Positions 46,543 through 55,529 of a stretch of DNA of 64,000 bases are shown here, piece by piece. How positions within the stretch are numbered: the stretch's first letter is position 1; the number at the start of each line of letters is the position of its first letter. A program made the translations under genes and the position numbers. The notes under the pieces were generated by a model. It was not told the origin of the DNA and did not search any database. It saw only the letters and a list, made by a program, of their open reading frames with translations. The stretch comes from Mariprofundus erugo (GTDB taxonomy: Bacteria; Pseudomonadota; Zetaproteobacteria; Mariprofundales; Mariprofundaceae): positions 204,847 to 268,846 of the forward strand of contig NZ_VBRY01000004.1 in assembly GCF_005818865.1 (NCBI RefSeq), written 5' to 3'.

Positions 46543-47100
46543 TCATTCGCAGGCGCCGGTAAAAATCCCCTTCAATTCGCCCAGGGCTCGTTCGAAATCA
46601 TCATTCACCACCTGGTAAGCGGCTTCTCCCGCATGGGAGATCTCCTCCTCGGCTGCAGCCATGCGCCGATCCACGGTCGCTTCATCATCCTGACCGCGAC
46701 CGGACAGACGCCGGCGCAACTCTTCCAAAGATGGGGGCAGTATAAAAATGCGAATCGCCCCCGGAATCTTTTCAGCCACCTGCCGGGCTCCCTGCCAGTC
46801 AATCTCCAGCAGCACATCCCGCCCCAGCGCGAGCTCGGCCTCCACATCGGCCTGCCGGGTTCCGTAACGGTTACCATGCACATTGGCCCACTCCAGAAAG
46901 GCCCCCTGCTGCCGCTGCTGGTCAAACAGCTCCACGGTTAGAAAGCGGTATTCACAACCGTCCCTCTCACCCGGACGAGGCTGCCTGGTCGTACAGGAAA
47001 TCGACAGGGTAAGGCCGGGACAAGCCTGCAGCAACGCCGCACAGAGACTGGATTTCCCTGCCCCCGACGGGCCGGAAACAACAAATAATCGCCCGCTCAT
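46543..47100 (-). CDS. gmk: Guanylate kinase
   Basis: Gmk phosphorylates GMP to GDP. The 185-residue protein has the P-loop SGPSGAGKSS at 8-17, the GMP-binding SCTTRQPRPGERDG and FLEWANVHGNRYGT, and LLEIDWQGARQV. Length is slightly below the usual 205 because the C-terminus is short. It overlaps the upstream ferredoxin gene by four bases. Product GDP/GTP feeds the (p)ppGpp enzyme encoded in the same operon. Confidence 0.95.
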   Translation of the reverse strand: MSGRLFVVSGPSGAGKSSLCAALLQACPGLTLSISCTTRQPRPGERDGCEYRFLTVELFDQQRQQGAFLEWANVHGNRYGTRQADVEAELALGRDVLLEIDWQGARQVAEKIPGAIRIFILPPSLEELRRRLSGRGQDDEATVDRRMAAAEEEISHAGEAAYQVVNDDFERALGELKGIFTGACE

Positions 47101-47351
47101 AGCTGTCTCCCTGTCAAACGCTGATACTTTTCCTCAAGCTGGGACCTGGACTCCATGCGCCCCGGATTTACGGGGATACAATCGACAGGACAGACCATCT
47201 GACACTGCGGCGCATCGAAATGACCGACACACTCGGTACAGAGTTCAGGATCGATTTCAAATATTTCCGCGCCCTCGAAGATCGCCAGATTGGGACACTC
47301 CGGCTCACATACAGCACAATTGATACAATCCTCGGTAATCATTAAAGCCAT
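47097..47351 (-). CDS. Bacterial 2[4Fe-4S] ferredoxin (YfhL-like)
   Basis: This 84-residue ferredoxin begins MALMITEDCINCAVCEPECP. The first cluster motif is C-x2-C-x2-C-x3-C; the second, CTECVGHFDAPQCQMVCPVDC, has the longer C-x2-C-x8-C-x3-C spacing typical of the YfhL/allochromatium-type subfamily. It carries electrons in the cytoplasm at low potential; the partner is unknown. It overlaps gmk by four bases and heads the gmk-rpoZ-spoT-ridA operon. The ATG follows a GGAGGC site. Confidence 0.93.
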   Translation of the reverse strand: MALMITEDCINCAVCEPECPNLAIFEGAEIFEIDPELCTECVGHFDAPQCQMVCPVDCIPVNPGRMESRSQLEEKYQRLTGRQL

Positions 47352-47540
47352 TGCATTGCCTCCAGCGGCCGAACACTAGGAGGCCTGTTGTTAAATTCAA
47401 TCAGCCACTCTAAAACAGCACAGACCTGAAACGATCATTCTGACCGCCCTGATGGCACGCTGCATGCTGCGCAAAAGCGCCGGCATCAGGCACCAACTGA
47501 TCTATACCAAAACCGGCATGTACCGCATAATAGGCCGCTC

Positions 47541-48653
47541 ATGGATACATACACATCGAAGAATGCAGGCAACGACAATCAGCTTATGGCCTATGCCGAG
47601 CTGGTGCAGCTCAGCCCGGATAACAAAAGCCACCTTCGCCATTATGCCGCCCTGCTTATCGAACACGGGCAAAGCGCAAAAGCCACCGAGCAACTGCACC
47701 GGCTGCACCACCTGTTAACGAAAGAGGGGCAACTGGCACAGGCAGAAGCACTCTGCCGTCAATACCCGCAACTCAACAGCACACGAAAGGAACTTCGCCG
47801 CCATATCACCTCTCTGGAAACGCTGCTGCCAGGCGGGATGCAAAACCGACTATGGCAACGCCTGCACCAGAAGCGACTACAGGAGGGGCAGTACCTTATT
47901 CATCCGGGTGAACGCAGTGACGCCCTGTTTCTTGTCCGCGAAGGCGAACTGGCCGAGTTCACCAATGGCGACAATGACACCCCGATACTGCTCAACCTGC
48001 TTGCTGCCGGAGAGATCATCGGCGGTCACATCCTGTTTCAACAGTCACAGCAAAAGACCTATGTCATTGCCAACAAGCAGAGCACCATTATCCGACTACC
48101 TCACAGCAAGATGATCAGTGCCATTGAAAGCCATCCGACATTGAAAATCGCGCTTCAGCAACGACAGCACGACCGCAACCTTGCCATCTGGATCTCCACC
48201 TGCCCGCTACTGCAACACATCCCGTTGAAAATGCGCAGGGAGATGGCTGGTGAAAGCCACCTTCAAACATATGAGGCAAACACGCTGATTCACAAGGCCG
48301 GCGACAACCTCAGCCATGTTGAACTGATCATACAGGGCAGTGCCAGCTACCTTTTAAGGAGCGGTGAGATCACCAAACACCTGAAATCACTGACGCCCGG
48401 CTCACTGGTCGGAGCCATGGCAAACATACAGGACAACAGATGCCCGGCTGACCTGGTCAGCAGTCAGGAGGTCGAAATCCTGCACATCCCTCAAGCGGTT
48501 TTTAATAAAGTGGCTGACGCATACCCTCCACTCAAAAAACAGTTGTTTACCTATGCTGAAAAACAGCAATTACATCTGATGCAAAGCCTGGATGAGCTGC
48601 AAACCCAACAATGGAATAAAGAGCAGGAAAAACGCAAGCCATACGAGCTATAG
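47541..48653 (+). CDS. Protein with two cyclic-nucleotide-binding-like domains
   Basis: This 370-residue protein has an N-terminal helical region (about 1-95) that looks TPR-like, then two cNMP-binding beta-roll domains (about 105-215 and 230-345). The first has YLIHPGERSDALFLVREGEL, the second LIHKAGDNLSHVELIIQGSA. Neither shows the phosphate-binding RxAT motif of true cAMP receptors, and there is no DNA-binding domain, so it may bind another ligand or act by protein contact. No signal peptide is seen. It is a single-gene unit that ends at a bidirectional terminator. Confidence 0.82.
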   Translation: MDTYTSKNAGNDNQLMAYAELVQLSPDNKSHLRHYAALLIEHGQSAKATEQLHRLHHLLTKEGQLAQAEALCRQYPQLNSTRKELRRHITSLETLLPGGMQNRLWQRLHQKRLQEGQYLIHPGERSDALFLVREGELAEFTNGDNDTPILLNLLAAGEIIGGHILFQQSQQKTYVIANKQSTIIRLPHSKMISAIESHPTLKIALQQRQHDRNLAIWISTCPLLQHIPLKMRREMAGESHLQTYEANTLIHKAGDNLSHVELIIQGSASYLLRSGEITKHLKSLTPGSLVGAMANIQDNRCPADLVSSQEVEILHIPQAVFNKVADAYPPLKKQLFTYAEKQQLHLMQSLDELQTQQWNKEQEKRKPYEL

Positions 48654-48685
48654 GCTGCTGTCACAGCGCGTGAACACACAAACAA

Positions 48686-48715
48686 AAAAGGCGCCGAATA
48701 ACTTCAGCGCCTTTT
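48686..48715. terminator. Bidirectional intrinsic terminator
   Basis: AAAAGGCGC (48686-48694) pairs with GCGCCTTTT (48707-48715) over a 12-base loop, between converging genes. Confidence 0.88.
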
Positions 48716-48721
48716 AATGAT

Positions 48722-48910
48722 TTAACCTCTGACCGCCTTGACGATCAACCAGCCGATCCCGACCGCCACGATACCGGTCAACCGTAAGGAGGCCGGCGGC
48801 ATCTCCGGCAAGCGCCGCATCATATTGATCATCGCCTGGGGAAAGAGCGCATAAAGCGCACCTTCAAGGGCGAGCACCAGTCCCAGTGCCGTAAACAGAT
48901 CATCCACCAA
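48722..48910 (-). CDS. DUF2065 small membrane protein (YjeT-like)
   Basis: This 62-residue protein has two transmembrane helices (about 4-24 and 41-59) and the family's ALGLVLALEGALYALFP and GIVAVGIGWLIV segments. It lies 14 bases downstream of hflC, where DUF2065 genes are found in many proteobacteria, so it probably works with the HflKC complex or its membrane quality-control partner FtsH. Function is not established. Confidence 0.88.
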   Translation of the reverse strand: MVDDLFTALGLVLALEGALYALFPQAMINMMRRLPEMPPASLRLTGIVAVGIGWLIVKAVRG

Positions 48911-48924
48911 GGCGGCCCTTCTGA

Positions 48925-49794
48925 TCAGCGCGAGTGCTCAAAGAAACGGAAAAACTCCGAATCAGGCGAGATCACCAACCGCGAACCATCCTTGATCGAC
49001 TTGCGATAGGCCTCAAGCGAACGGGTAAACGCATAGAAGTCCGGATCCTTCTGATAAGCCGAGGCATACACAGCGGCCGATTCAGCATCCGCATGACCAC
49101 GCAGAATTTCAGACTGCTTGTAGGCATCAGCGATAATCAGCTTGCGGTTCTTTTCTGCACCGGCACGAATCTCCTTGGCAGCCTCTTCACCTTCGGAGCG
49201 GTACTCCTTGGCGATACGGTTACGCTCGGACTTCATACGCTGAAAGACAGCCTCGGAGTTCTCAGATGGAAGATCTGCCCGCTTGATGCGCACATCAACA
49301 ATCTGCAGACCAAGATCACGCACCTCTTTATCCGCACGATCACGAATGGCCAGCATCAGCTCGATACGCAGATTCGCCTGCTCACCACCGGAAACGATCT
49401 CATGCAGTGTATGTTGACCAAGCACCTCACGCACCTTGCCGCGTACCACGTCTTCCATGCGGGAAGCCACACCCTGCTGGGTACGGGCCACCTGATAAAC
49501 AAGCAGAGGATCGGCAATCTTCCAGCGGGTGTAGTTATCCACCATGATGGACTTCTTGTCCTTGGTAATCACCTCATTCGGCTCGGCATCGCTCTCCAGC
49601 AAACGACGATCGAATGTCTCAATACTCTGCCATGGCCACTTAAAGTGGAGACCAGCTTCCTTCACCACATCCTTGGGATTACCGAACTGCAGCACCAGTA
49701 CCTGCTGACGCTGATCCACCACATAGGCACAGGCTCCGGTCAGGAAAAATGCTGCCGTCAGAAAAAGCGCCATCAATGTCTGTTTCGGACTCAT
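48925..49794 (-). CDS. hflC: HflC, SPFH-family regulator of FtsH
   Basis: HflC pairs with HflK to form a large periplasmic cage around the FtsH protease and modulates membrane protein turnover. The 289-residue protein has an N-terminal membrane anchor (about 6-26), then the SPFH/band 7 domain (QVLVLQFGNPKDVVKEAGLHFKWP is cut here only by the family's usual signature VKEAGLHFKWPW), IKRADLPSENSEAVFQRM and the helical C-terminus with YRSEGEEAAKEIRA. It overlaps hflK by four bases. Confidence 0.95.
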   Translation of the reverse strand: MSPKQTLMALFLTAAFFLTGACAYVVDQRQQVLVLQFGNPKDVVKEAGLHFKWPWQSIETFDRRLLESDAEPNEVITKDKKSIMVDNYTRWKIADPLLVYQVARTQQGVASRMEDVVRGKVREVLGQHTLHEIVSGGEQANLRIELMLAIRDRADKEVRDLGLQIVDVRIKRADLPSENSEAVFQRMKSERNRIAKEYRSEGEEAAKEIRAGAEKNRKLIIADAYKQSEILRGHADAESAAVYASAYQKDPDFYAFTRSLEAYRKSIKDGSRLVISPDSEFFRFFEHSR

Positions 49795-50891
49795 TTCGTC
49801 ACCTCCACCTTACCGGTCTGACGGTCGAGCGGCAGATATGGCAATACCTGCTTGGCGACTGCACCATCCACAATGACCTTGTCGACACGGGTCATCACAT
49901 CCTCCATGGTTTCCATATACAAACGTTTGCGTGTGACATCCGGAGCCTGTTTGTAAGCGGCTAGCAAGCTGTCAAAACGGGAAGCCTCACCTTTCGCACG
50001 CTCCACCACTTCCTGGGCATAGGCCTCGGCATCGAGCACCATCTTCTTCGCTTCACCACGGGCATTAGGGATAATGTCGTTGGCATAGGCTTCCGCCTCA
50101 TTCTTGGCGCGCTCCTTGTCCTCACGCGCACTTGCCACGTCCTTGAACTCCTTGATCACGCGCTCAGGCGGCTGTACATCCTGCAACTTGACGGTGGCCA
50201 CGGTAATGCCGGATGCATATGAGTCGAGAATGGACTGAATCAACTGTTCGGTTTCAACTTCAACCTCAGCCTTCTTGGTGGTCAGCACATCATCAATCAT
50301 GGTACGACCGATCACCTCACGGATCGCTGAGTCGGCTGCATCCCGTACGGTCTTGGCCGCATCATCAATATTGAACAGGTAGTCCTCTACACTTTTGATC
50401 TTGTATTGCACGATGAAGGAGATATCGACGATATTTTCATCCCGCGTCAGCATCAGTGATTCATTGGTACGCTTGCGAATCGCGCCATCGGCAAAGTGGC
50501 GGAAACCGATTTCAAGACGCTGTACGCGCGTCACCGGCAACTTCTCGATTGTTTCCACAGGGTAAGGAATATGCCAGTTCAGACCCGGCCCCTTGGTTTC
50601 TGTGTGTTTACCAAAACGAAGCACTACCGCCTCTTCGTCAGCAGCGACCATGTAAAAACCGGAAGCGCCCCATACCAGCATCATGGCGCCAAGAATTCCG
50701 GTCAACATCCCCTTGCTGAGCTCCGGCCCACCGTCACCGCCATTGCCTCCGCGCCCACCGAGCACAGAACCAAAACGCTCCTGCATACGGCGTACTACTT
50801 CATCAATATCAGGCGGGGTTTGCTTACCGCCGCCACCACCACGGTTACCCCACGGGTTCTGGTTGGAACCATTCTGGTTGCTCCAAGGCAT
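49791..50891 (-). CDS. hflK: HflK, SPFH-family regulator of FtsH
   Basis: The 366-residue partner of HflC has a Gly- and Asn-rich cytoplasmic N-terminus (about 1-60, SNQNGSNQNPWGNRGGGGG), a transmembrane helix (about 62-82), an SPFH domain (EAVVLRFGKHTETKGPGLNW) and a long C-terminal helix with AKNEAEAYANDIIPNA. GGAGGT lies upstream of the ATG. The usual downstream neighbours hisZ-purA are not here but at 6.9-9.3 kb. Confidence 0.95.
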   Translation of the reverse strand: MPWSNQNGSNQNPWGNRGGGGGKQTPPDIDEVVRRMQERFGSVLGGRGGNGGDGGPELSKGMLTGILGAMMLVWGASGFYMVAADEEAVVLRFGKHTETKGPGLNWHIPYPVETIEKLPVTRVQRLEIGFRHFADGAIRKRTNESLMLTRDENIVDISFIVQYKIKSVEDYLFNIDDAAKTVRDAADSAIREVIGRTMIDDVLTTKKAEVEVETEQLIQSILDSYASGITVATVKLQDVQPPERVIKEFKDVASAREDKERAKNEAEAYANDIIPNARGEAKKMVLDAEAYAQEVVERAKGEASRFDSLLAAYKQAPDVTRKRLYMETMEDVMTRVDKVIVDGAVAKQVLPYLPLDRQTGKVEVTK

Positions 50892-51035
50892 ACCTGACCT
50901 CCAAAATCGAAAACGCGGCGGAGTGTATCAGCTCACATCTCCATTGCACCCCCTATTCACACATGGGAATGGGGGCCAATCAAGGCTCCGAACACGATTT
51001 CACCTGCATCCCCCCGATAAAATGAGGGAGCGAAT

Positions 51036-51063
51036 ACATTAGTATATGATGATGCATTGTCAA
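51036..51063 (-). promoter_or_regulatory. Possible promoter of hflK-hflC-DUF2065
   Basis: On the minus strand a perfect TTGACA (51063-51058) is followed 16 bases later by TAATGT (51041-51036), about 145 bases before hflK. The -10 is weak. Confidence 0.3.
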
Positions 51064-51168
51064 CCTGTTCCTGCATGGCGACAATGGCGCGATACCGACT
51101 GAAGTCCATGCCATGCCTCCCTAGCCAGACAGCCTGGTCACTTCAGAAGATGCTGATTTCTCACTCTT

Positions 51169-52128
51169 TCACATGGCACCGGCTTCAAGCTGAGCAATCA
51201 ACAGCTGAAGCACTGCCACCACCGAACAGGCCTGAATATCATGACGGCTACCTGAGAGCTGCAGCCTCCGGCTGATGGTCGGCTGGCCCGGCTGTGCAAC
51301 GGCAATCCATACCGTACCGACAGGCTTGTCCGGGGTGCCGCCAGCGGGACCGGCCACACCACTGACCGCAACACTGACAACCCCTTCAGCGATCGCACCT
51401 TCGGCCATGGCGCATACCACCGCCTTGCTCACGGCTCCATGGCTGGCAATGCATGCTTCCGGCACAGCAACCAGCTCATGCTTGGCCTGATTACTATAGG
51501 TCACCCAGCTGCGATCAATGACAGCCGATGCTCCGGGCACACGGCATAAGCGGGCGACCAGAGCGCCCGCCGTACACGATTCCACACTGCGCAAGCCAAG
51601 ACCGCGTCTGCGCAACAGTGCGATCACCTGCTCCTCTATCATCAACCCTGTATCATTGAGCAATACGGATGTATCCGCCGGGGGCTCAAGAGAGGCCGAC
51701 AACCCGGCCTCAAGCGGCAAGCGCTGTGCCTCACCGCTACATACATACAGCGGTCGCATCACATCGCCCCGGTTAAAACAGGTAAGATAGTGGTGCCGCT
51801 GAAAAACGACATCCCCGACCGGAATCAATACGGCAGTATGTTCACCCCGCCTGAAGCAGCAACCCTGTCGATCTGGATTATCCAGTTTAAACGAGGAGAT
51901 AACATGATCCTGCGAAAGTATCCGGTGAATATATTCCAGCTCATCTGACTGCCCGACAAACAACTGCCAGTCAGCCAGATCATGGCGCCAGTCGTCATGG
52001 TGAAGCCATTCAACATGCACCGACGCTGCTCCGGCAGCCATCAGCCAGGCACGCAACCAACCGGTCGTCACACCTGCTGATGCAAGGCTGAACATCCCCT
52101 GCTCACTCAACACCAGCGAGCACTTCAT
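51169..52128 (-). CDS. CinA-type amidohydrolase domain protein with unrecognised N-terminal half
   Basis: Residues about 160-319 are a C-terminal CinA (PncC) domain: SVESCTAGALVARLCRVPGAS, VTYSNQAKHELV, SGVAGPAGGTPDKPVGTVW. PncC deamidates nicotinamide mononucleotide in NAD salvage. Full-length CinA has a MoCF-like domain before this. Here the first 160 residues fill that place but show none of its usual motifs (no GTELL, no GGLGPT), and are rich in Trp, His and Cys. The gene overlaps pgpA by four bases, and cinA often follows pgpA, so it is probably the cinA orthologue with a decayed or replaced N-terminal half. Confidence 0.82.
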   Translation of the reverse strand: MKCSLVLSEQGMFSLASAGVTTGWLRAWLMAAGAASVHVEWLHHDDWRHDLADWQLFVGQSDELEYIHRILSQDHVISSFKLDNPDRQGCCFRRGEHTAVLIPVGDVVFQRHHYLTCFNRGDVMRPLYVCSGEAQRLPLEAGLSASLEPPADTSVLLNDTGLMIEEQVIALLRRRGLGLRSVESCTAGALVARLCRVPGASAVIDRSWVTYSNQAKHELVAVPEACIASHGAVSKAVVCAMAEGAIAEGVVSVAVSGVAGPAGGTPDKPVGTVWIAVAQPGQPTISRRLQLSGSRHDIQACSVVAVLQLLIAQLEAGAM

Positions 52129-52622
52129 CGTCCGCCCACTCCGGCAAAATATGCGGCGACAAACAACAATCCCCCGCCCAGCGCACCGGCAACCATGTCA
52201 TCAGCCATAATCGACCACCAGGCAGGCCCCACCCTCTCAGCCCATGAAACCGGCCAGGGTTTGAAAATGTCAAAGAGACGAAAGGCGATAAAAGACGGCA
52301 GAAGGATCACCCAGCTGATTCCTGTTATCGCAGCCACCATCGCGATACAGAGCCACTGACCGGCCCACTCATCGATCACAATCCAGCCGGGGTCCTGATC
52401 CTCCAGTTGCGGCAATACGATGGCACATACCCCACAGCCCAGCCCCAGGATCAATATGGCAGCCCAAAACAGGCCGGCGACACCAAACCAGTCAAGTAAC
52501 AGCCATGCCGGCGGCAAAGCGGCAAGAGAGCCCCAGGTACCCGGCGCTTTCGGCAACCAGCCGCTACCGAATCCCGCGGCAATCCAGCCTGAAAAACCAT
52601 ACGACTTAACCAAAGTGATCAT
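52125..52622 (-). CDS. pgpA: Phosphatidylglycerophosphatase A
   Basis: PgpA dephosphorylates phosphatidylglycerophosphate to phosphatidylglycerol at the inner membrane. The 165-residue protein has GFGSGWLPKAPGTWGSLAALP at the N-terminus in the family pattern, VIDEWAGQW with the metal-binding acids, FRLFDIFKPWPV, and several hydrophobic helices. It overlaps thiL by 17 bases and the CinA-like gene by four, in the common thiL-pgpA-cinA order. Confidence 0.94.
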   Translation of the reverse strand: MITLVKSYGFSGWIAAGFGSGWLPKAPGTWGSLAALPPAWLLLDWFGVAGLFWAAILILGLGCGVCAIVLPQLEDQDPGWIVIDEWAGQWLCIAMVAAITGISWVILLPSFIAFRLFDIFKPWPVSWAERVGPAWWSIMADDMVAGALGGGLLFVAAYFAGVGGR

Positions 52623-53529
52623 ACCCTCTCTTGCCCACGCTCACAGCCTGCCCGTTCAGCCTGATTGTCACACCGGCGCCTGCAAAACAGCGACCGATTT
52701 TGACGGCAAACGGAAGGTTCACTCCCTCAGGGGCGGTACACAACAGTGCATAATCCTCCCCTCCGTACGCCACCCGCTGTAAGGCGACATGCTCCCCCAG
52801 TGTATCGACCAGCTGCGTCCAGCCGGGCAGAGAAGCCATCTCAATCTCCATCGCCAGCGACGATGCCCGGGCGATGTGGGAAGCGTCCTGCAACAGACCG
52901 TCACTGATATCCATACAGCAACGCACCCCGGCCTGCCGCAACCGGATGCCATCTGCCAGCAATGGTGTTATGTTTTTGAAGTCATCGACAAAACACCCGT
53001 CTTTTTCACCTGTTAGCCACTGATGTAAACCTGATGCATGAAATCCTGCACGGCCGCACAGCCAGACCAGATCACCGCTGTTGGCCATGTCACGCCGCAT
53101 TGCCGTCCCTTCAGGAAGTGCTCCTGCCACGGTCACCGCCAGCGCGTTACTTCTGGAACGGGTGGTATCGCCCCCGGTCAGTTCAACCCCGTAACGGGCA
53201 AGTGCCGCAGTAGCTCCCTCCCCCATCTGTGCAACCGACTCCGCATCGGTCGCCATCACATTAAGCCAGCAACTGACCGGTTCTGCCCCCATGGCGGCAA
53301 GATCCGACAAGGCCGAGCAAACGGCTCGATCAGCAGCAATCGACAACGGCAAATCATCCGGCCAGTGGATACCGGCCAGCGAACTGTCTGTGCTGACCAC
53401 CAGCTCCATACCTGCAGCCAGACGATGCACCGATGCATCATCACCGATGCCGAGCCGGGTAAACGGGTGACGAGCCCCGCCCTTGCCGGCAAAACAGTCA
53501 CTGATCAGATCAAACTCACCCCGCGTCAT
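52606..53529 (-). CDS. thiL: Thiamine-monophosphate kinase
   Basis: ThiL phosphorylates thiamine monophosphate to the active cofactor thiamine diphosphate. The 307-residue protein belongs to the PurM/AIR synthase fold: GEFDLISDCF at the start, GIGDDASVHRL, STDSSLAGIHWP, LTGGDTTRS and MDISDGLLQDASHIA. The ATG at 53529 overlaps the rsmB stop by four bases; an upstream ATG eight codons earlier would overlap rsmB more deeply. The ribosome-binding site is weak, which fits translational coupling. Confidence 0.95.
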   Translation of the reverse strand: MTRGEFDLISDCFAGKGGARHPFTRLGIGDDASVHRLAAGMELVVSTDSSLAGIHWPDDLPLSIAADRAVCSALSDLAAMGAEPVSCWLNVMATDAESVAQMGEGATAALARYGVELTGGDTTRSRSNALAVTVAGALPEGTAMRRDMANSGDLVWLCGRAGFHASGLHQWLTGEKDGCFVDDFKNITPLLADGIRLRQAGVRCCMDISDGLLQDASHIARASSLAMEIEMASLPGWTQLVDTLGEHVALQRVAYGGEDYALLCTAPEGVNLPFAVKIGRCFAGAGVTIRLNGQAVSVGKRGYDHFG

Positions 53530-54749
53530 AATACTCTCTGCTGATCCACACAACGCCGTGCATGAAAGAATCCATCATGTGCTTCAGCCGGGAAAAGACG
53601 TGTCGAATGCCAGTCCAGTCCGGTCATCGCCAACACCTGCTCATTTTCCTGACGGTGAATCGAGCAGACTGCATACACCACTGCCGCATCGGATCCGGCC
53701 ACACGCAGTGCTTCAGTCAGCAGTTCTGCCTGCTGGCGGGAAAGTGCAGCCACTGACTGCTCATCATGAAGGAATTTGGCATCGGGATGGCGGCGCAGGA
53801 TGCCCGATGCTGAACATGGAGCATCCAGCAAGACGGCATCAACCGATGCATCTGCCAGCGGCAGCACTCCGCCATTGGCCTGAACCACCTGCACATTGCG
53901 ACAACCCAAACGGTTGAGATTTTCCATCAGACGGGGAATGCGTCGCCCGTTGAGCTCAACAGCAATGATCGTAGCCGCCGGAAAACGATGCGCCAGCAGC
54001 GCCGTTTTTCCACCCGGTGCCGCACACACATCAACGATGAGGCCGGATGGATTAAGCGGTTCAAGTGCCATCACTGCAGCCTGAGCGGCCTGGTCCATCA
54101 CGGTAAAATCACCGGCTGCATAACCGGGTAACGCAGTGATATCGGTTCCGGCCGGCAGCAGTACGGCATAAGGGCTGAGTTGACCGGCTGACACCTCAAT
54201 ACCGGCGGCCATGACCTGTTCGATCCATGATTTCCTATCGACAAAAAGTGCCAGTGAGAGTTTCGGCACCTCTTTCAGGGCCTGACACAAGGCCTCGGTC
54301 TGCTCTGCCCCGAAATCATCCCGCCAGTGGCTATAGATCCATTTTGGCAATTCGGCGCGCTGATTCGGCTTCAACTTCTTCGGCGCTTCGTTTTCACCCA
54401 CTCGCCTGAGCACGGCATTGACAAAGCCACCGGCTTTGGGGCGCAACTGCAGCACGGCAGCCACTGTTTCAGACACCGCCGCATGAGCCGGCACACGCAT
54501 ATGCCTCAGTTGATAGCTACCCACCAGCAGCGCCATACGGGCCACTTCATCCGGACGGGTACGACAAAAGCGCGAATAATCAGCCTCAAGCGAGTAATAA
54601 TAGCGCAGCACGCCGTACACCAGCTCATGCAAAAACCTGCGCTCGCGATCATCCAGCGATGCACCGAAACGATCCATTGCGCTATCGGCCTTGTCATGAC
54701 TGACAAACAGCTCCTCCAGACACTGAATCGCAGCTTTACGTACTAACAT
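53526..54749 (-). CDS. rsmB: 16S rRNA (cytosine-967 C5) methyltransferase
   Basis: RsmB methylates C967 of 16S rRNA using SAM. The 407-residue protein has an N-terminal NusB-like RNA-binding domain (about 1-130; RRFLHELVYGVLRYY) and a Rossmann methyltransferase domain with VCAAPGGKTALLA, the catalytic pair DAPCSASGILRRHPD and VYAVCSIHRQEN. The C-terminus is somewhat diverged. AGGAG lies eight bases before the ATG. It is the first gene of rsmB-thiL-pgpA-cinA-like; in many bacteria nusB stands at this place. Confidence 0.94.
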   Translation of the reverse strand: MLVRKAAIQCLEELFVSHDKADSAMDRFGASLDDRERRFLHELVYGVLRYYYSLEADYSRFCRTRPDEVARMALLVGSYQLRHMRVPAHAAVSETVAAVLQLRPKAGGFVNAVLRRVGENEAPKKLKPNQRAELPKWIYSHWRDDFGAEQTEALCQALKEVPKLSLALFVDRKSWIEQVMAAGIEVSAGQLSPYAVLLPAGTDITALPGYAAGDFTVMDQAAQAAVMALEPLNPSGLIVDVCAAPGGKTALLAHRFPAATIIAVELNGRRIPRLMENLNRLGCRNVQVVQANGGVLPLADASVDAVLLDAPCSASGILRRHPDAKFLHDEQSVAALSRQQAELLTEALRVAGSDAAVVYAVCSIHRQENEQVLAMTGLDWHSTRLFPAEAHDGFFHARRCVDQQRVL

Positions 54750-54788
54750 GTCATTGCTCCTGCCAGTGCGCAGAAGCCCGGCGATAGT

Positions 54789-55529
54789 TTATCGTTCAAG
54801 AATCAGCCGGAAACCGCTGTTATTATCGAATTTGTCGGCATCGTTCCACAAGCGGCCGGTCGTGGTAAGCATGGTCTCCGCATCATACCAGGAACCACCA
54901 CGGAGTACGCGAGTCGTGCAGTTGCCCTTCAGGTTGGCAGACCCATCCTCCGGTGTACCGGCAAGCGTGTCATTCCAGCAATCCTGCACCCACTCCCATA
55001 CATTACCGCTCATATCATACAGACCAAGATCATTGGCTCTCTTTTCACCCACCGGATGGGAGGTGTATTTGCTGTTACGCATATACCAGGCAATCTGATC
55101 CAGCTCACCTGTCCCGGCATATTGCTGCAACTTTCCCCCGGAACGCGCGGCATATTCCCATTCAGCCTCACTTGGCAGGCGGAATGTTTTGCCACTTTTG
55201 CTATTAAGTTTGTTGATAAAGGCAACCGCATCAAACCAGCGGACCCGCTCAACCGGATAGCGGTCCCCTTGACTGGAACCGGATGGATTGTCACCGGAAA
55301 TCTTCCTGTACTGTTCCTGAGTCACTTCATAGGCAGACATCCAGAAATCTTTGGAAAAACATACCTTTTTACTATCAGGCGATAATTCGGAAGAGGATGC
55401 CCCGAACTGAAAACAGCCAGCCGGCACACGAACAAATGTCATTCCCGTCGTTGGCTCGGTGACACTTTCTGCTGCTGCAGATCCGATCATACAACATCCC
55501 AGCAACCATGCAGCCACCACTCTGAACAT
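54789..55529 (-). CDS. Secreted formylglycine-generating-enzyme-like (SUMF1) domain protein
   Basis: The 246-residue protein has a signal peptide (MFRVVAAWLLGCCMIGSAAA, cut before ESV) and an FGE-sulfatase domain: MTFVRVPAGCFQFG, MSAYEVTQEQYRKI, FRLPSEAEWEYAARSGG, DMSGNVWEWVQDCW, and RVLRGGSWYD to the C-terminal NNSGFRLI. True formylglycine generators have two catalytic Cys near the C-terminus, which I do not see in the expected place, so it is more likely a ligand-binding or structural member. The third codon's ATG follows a run of seven G's and is the preferred start. Confidence 0.85.
   Translation of the reverse strand: MFRVVAAWLLGCCMIGSAAAESVTEPTTGMTFVRVPAGCFQFGASSSELSPDSKKVCFSKDFWMSAYEVTQEQYRKISGDNPSGSSQGDRYPVERVRWFDAVAFINKLNSKSGKTFRLPSEAEWEYAARSGGKLQQYAGTGELDQIAWYMRNSKYTSHPVGEKRANDLGLYDMSGNVWEWVQDCWNDTLAGTPEDGSANLKGNCTTRVLRGGSWYDAETMLTTTGRLWNDADKFDNNSGFRLILER

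Noticed and set aside
48934..49821. 295-codon plus-strand open frame opposite hflC
   Set aside because: It is antisense to a complete hflC and has no signal of its own.
53562..53756. Small plus-strand frames opposite rsmB and its neighbours
   Set aside because: All are antisense to overlapping, conserved operon genes that leave no free space.
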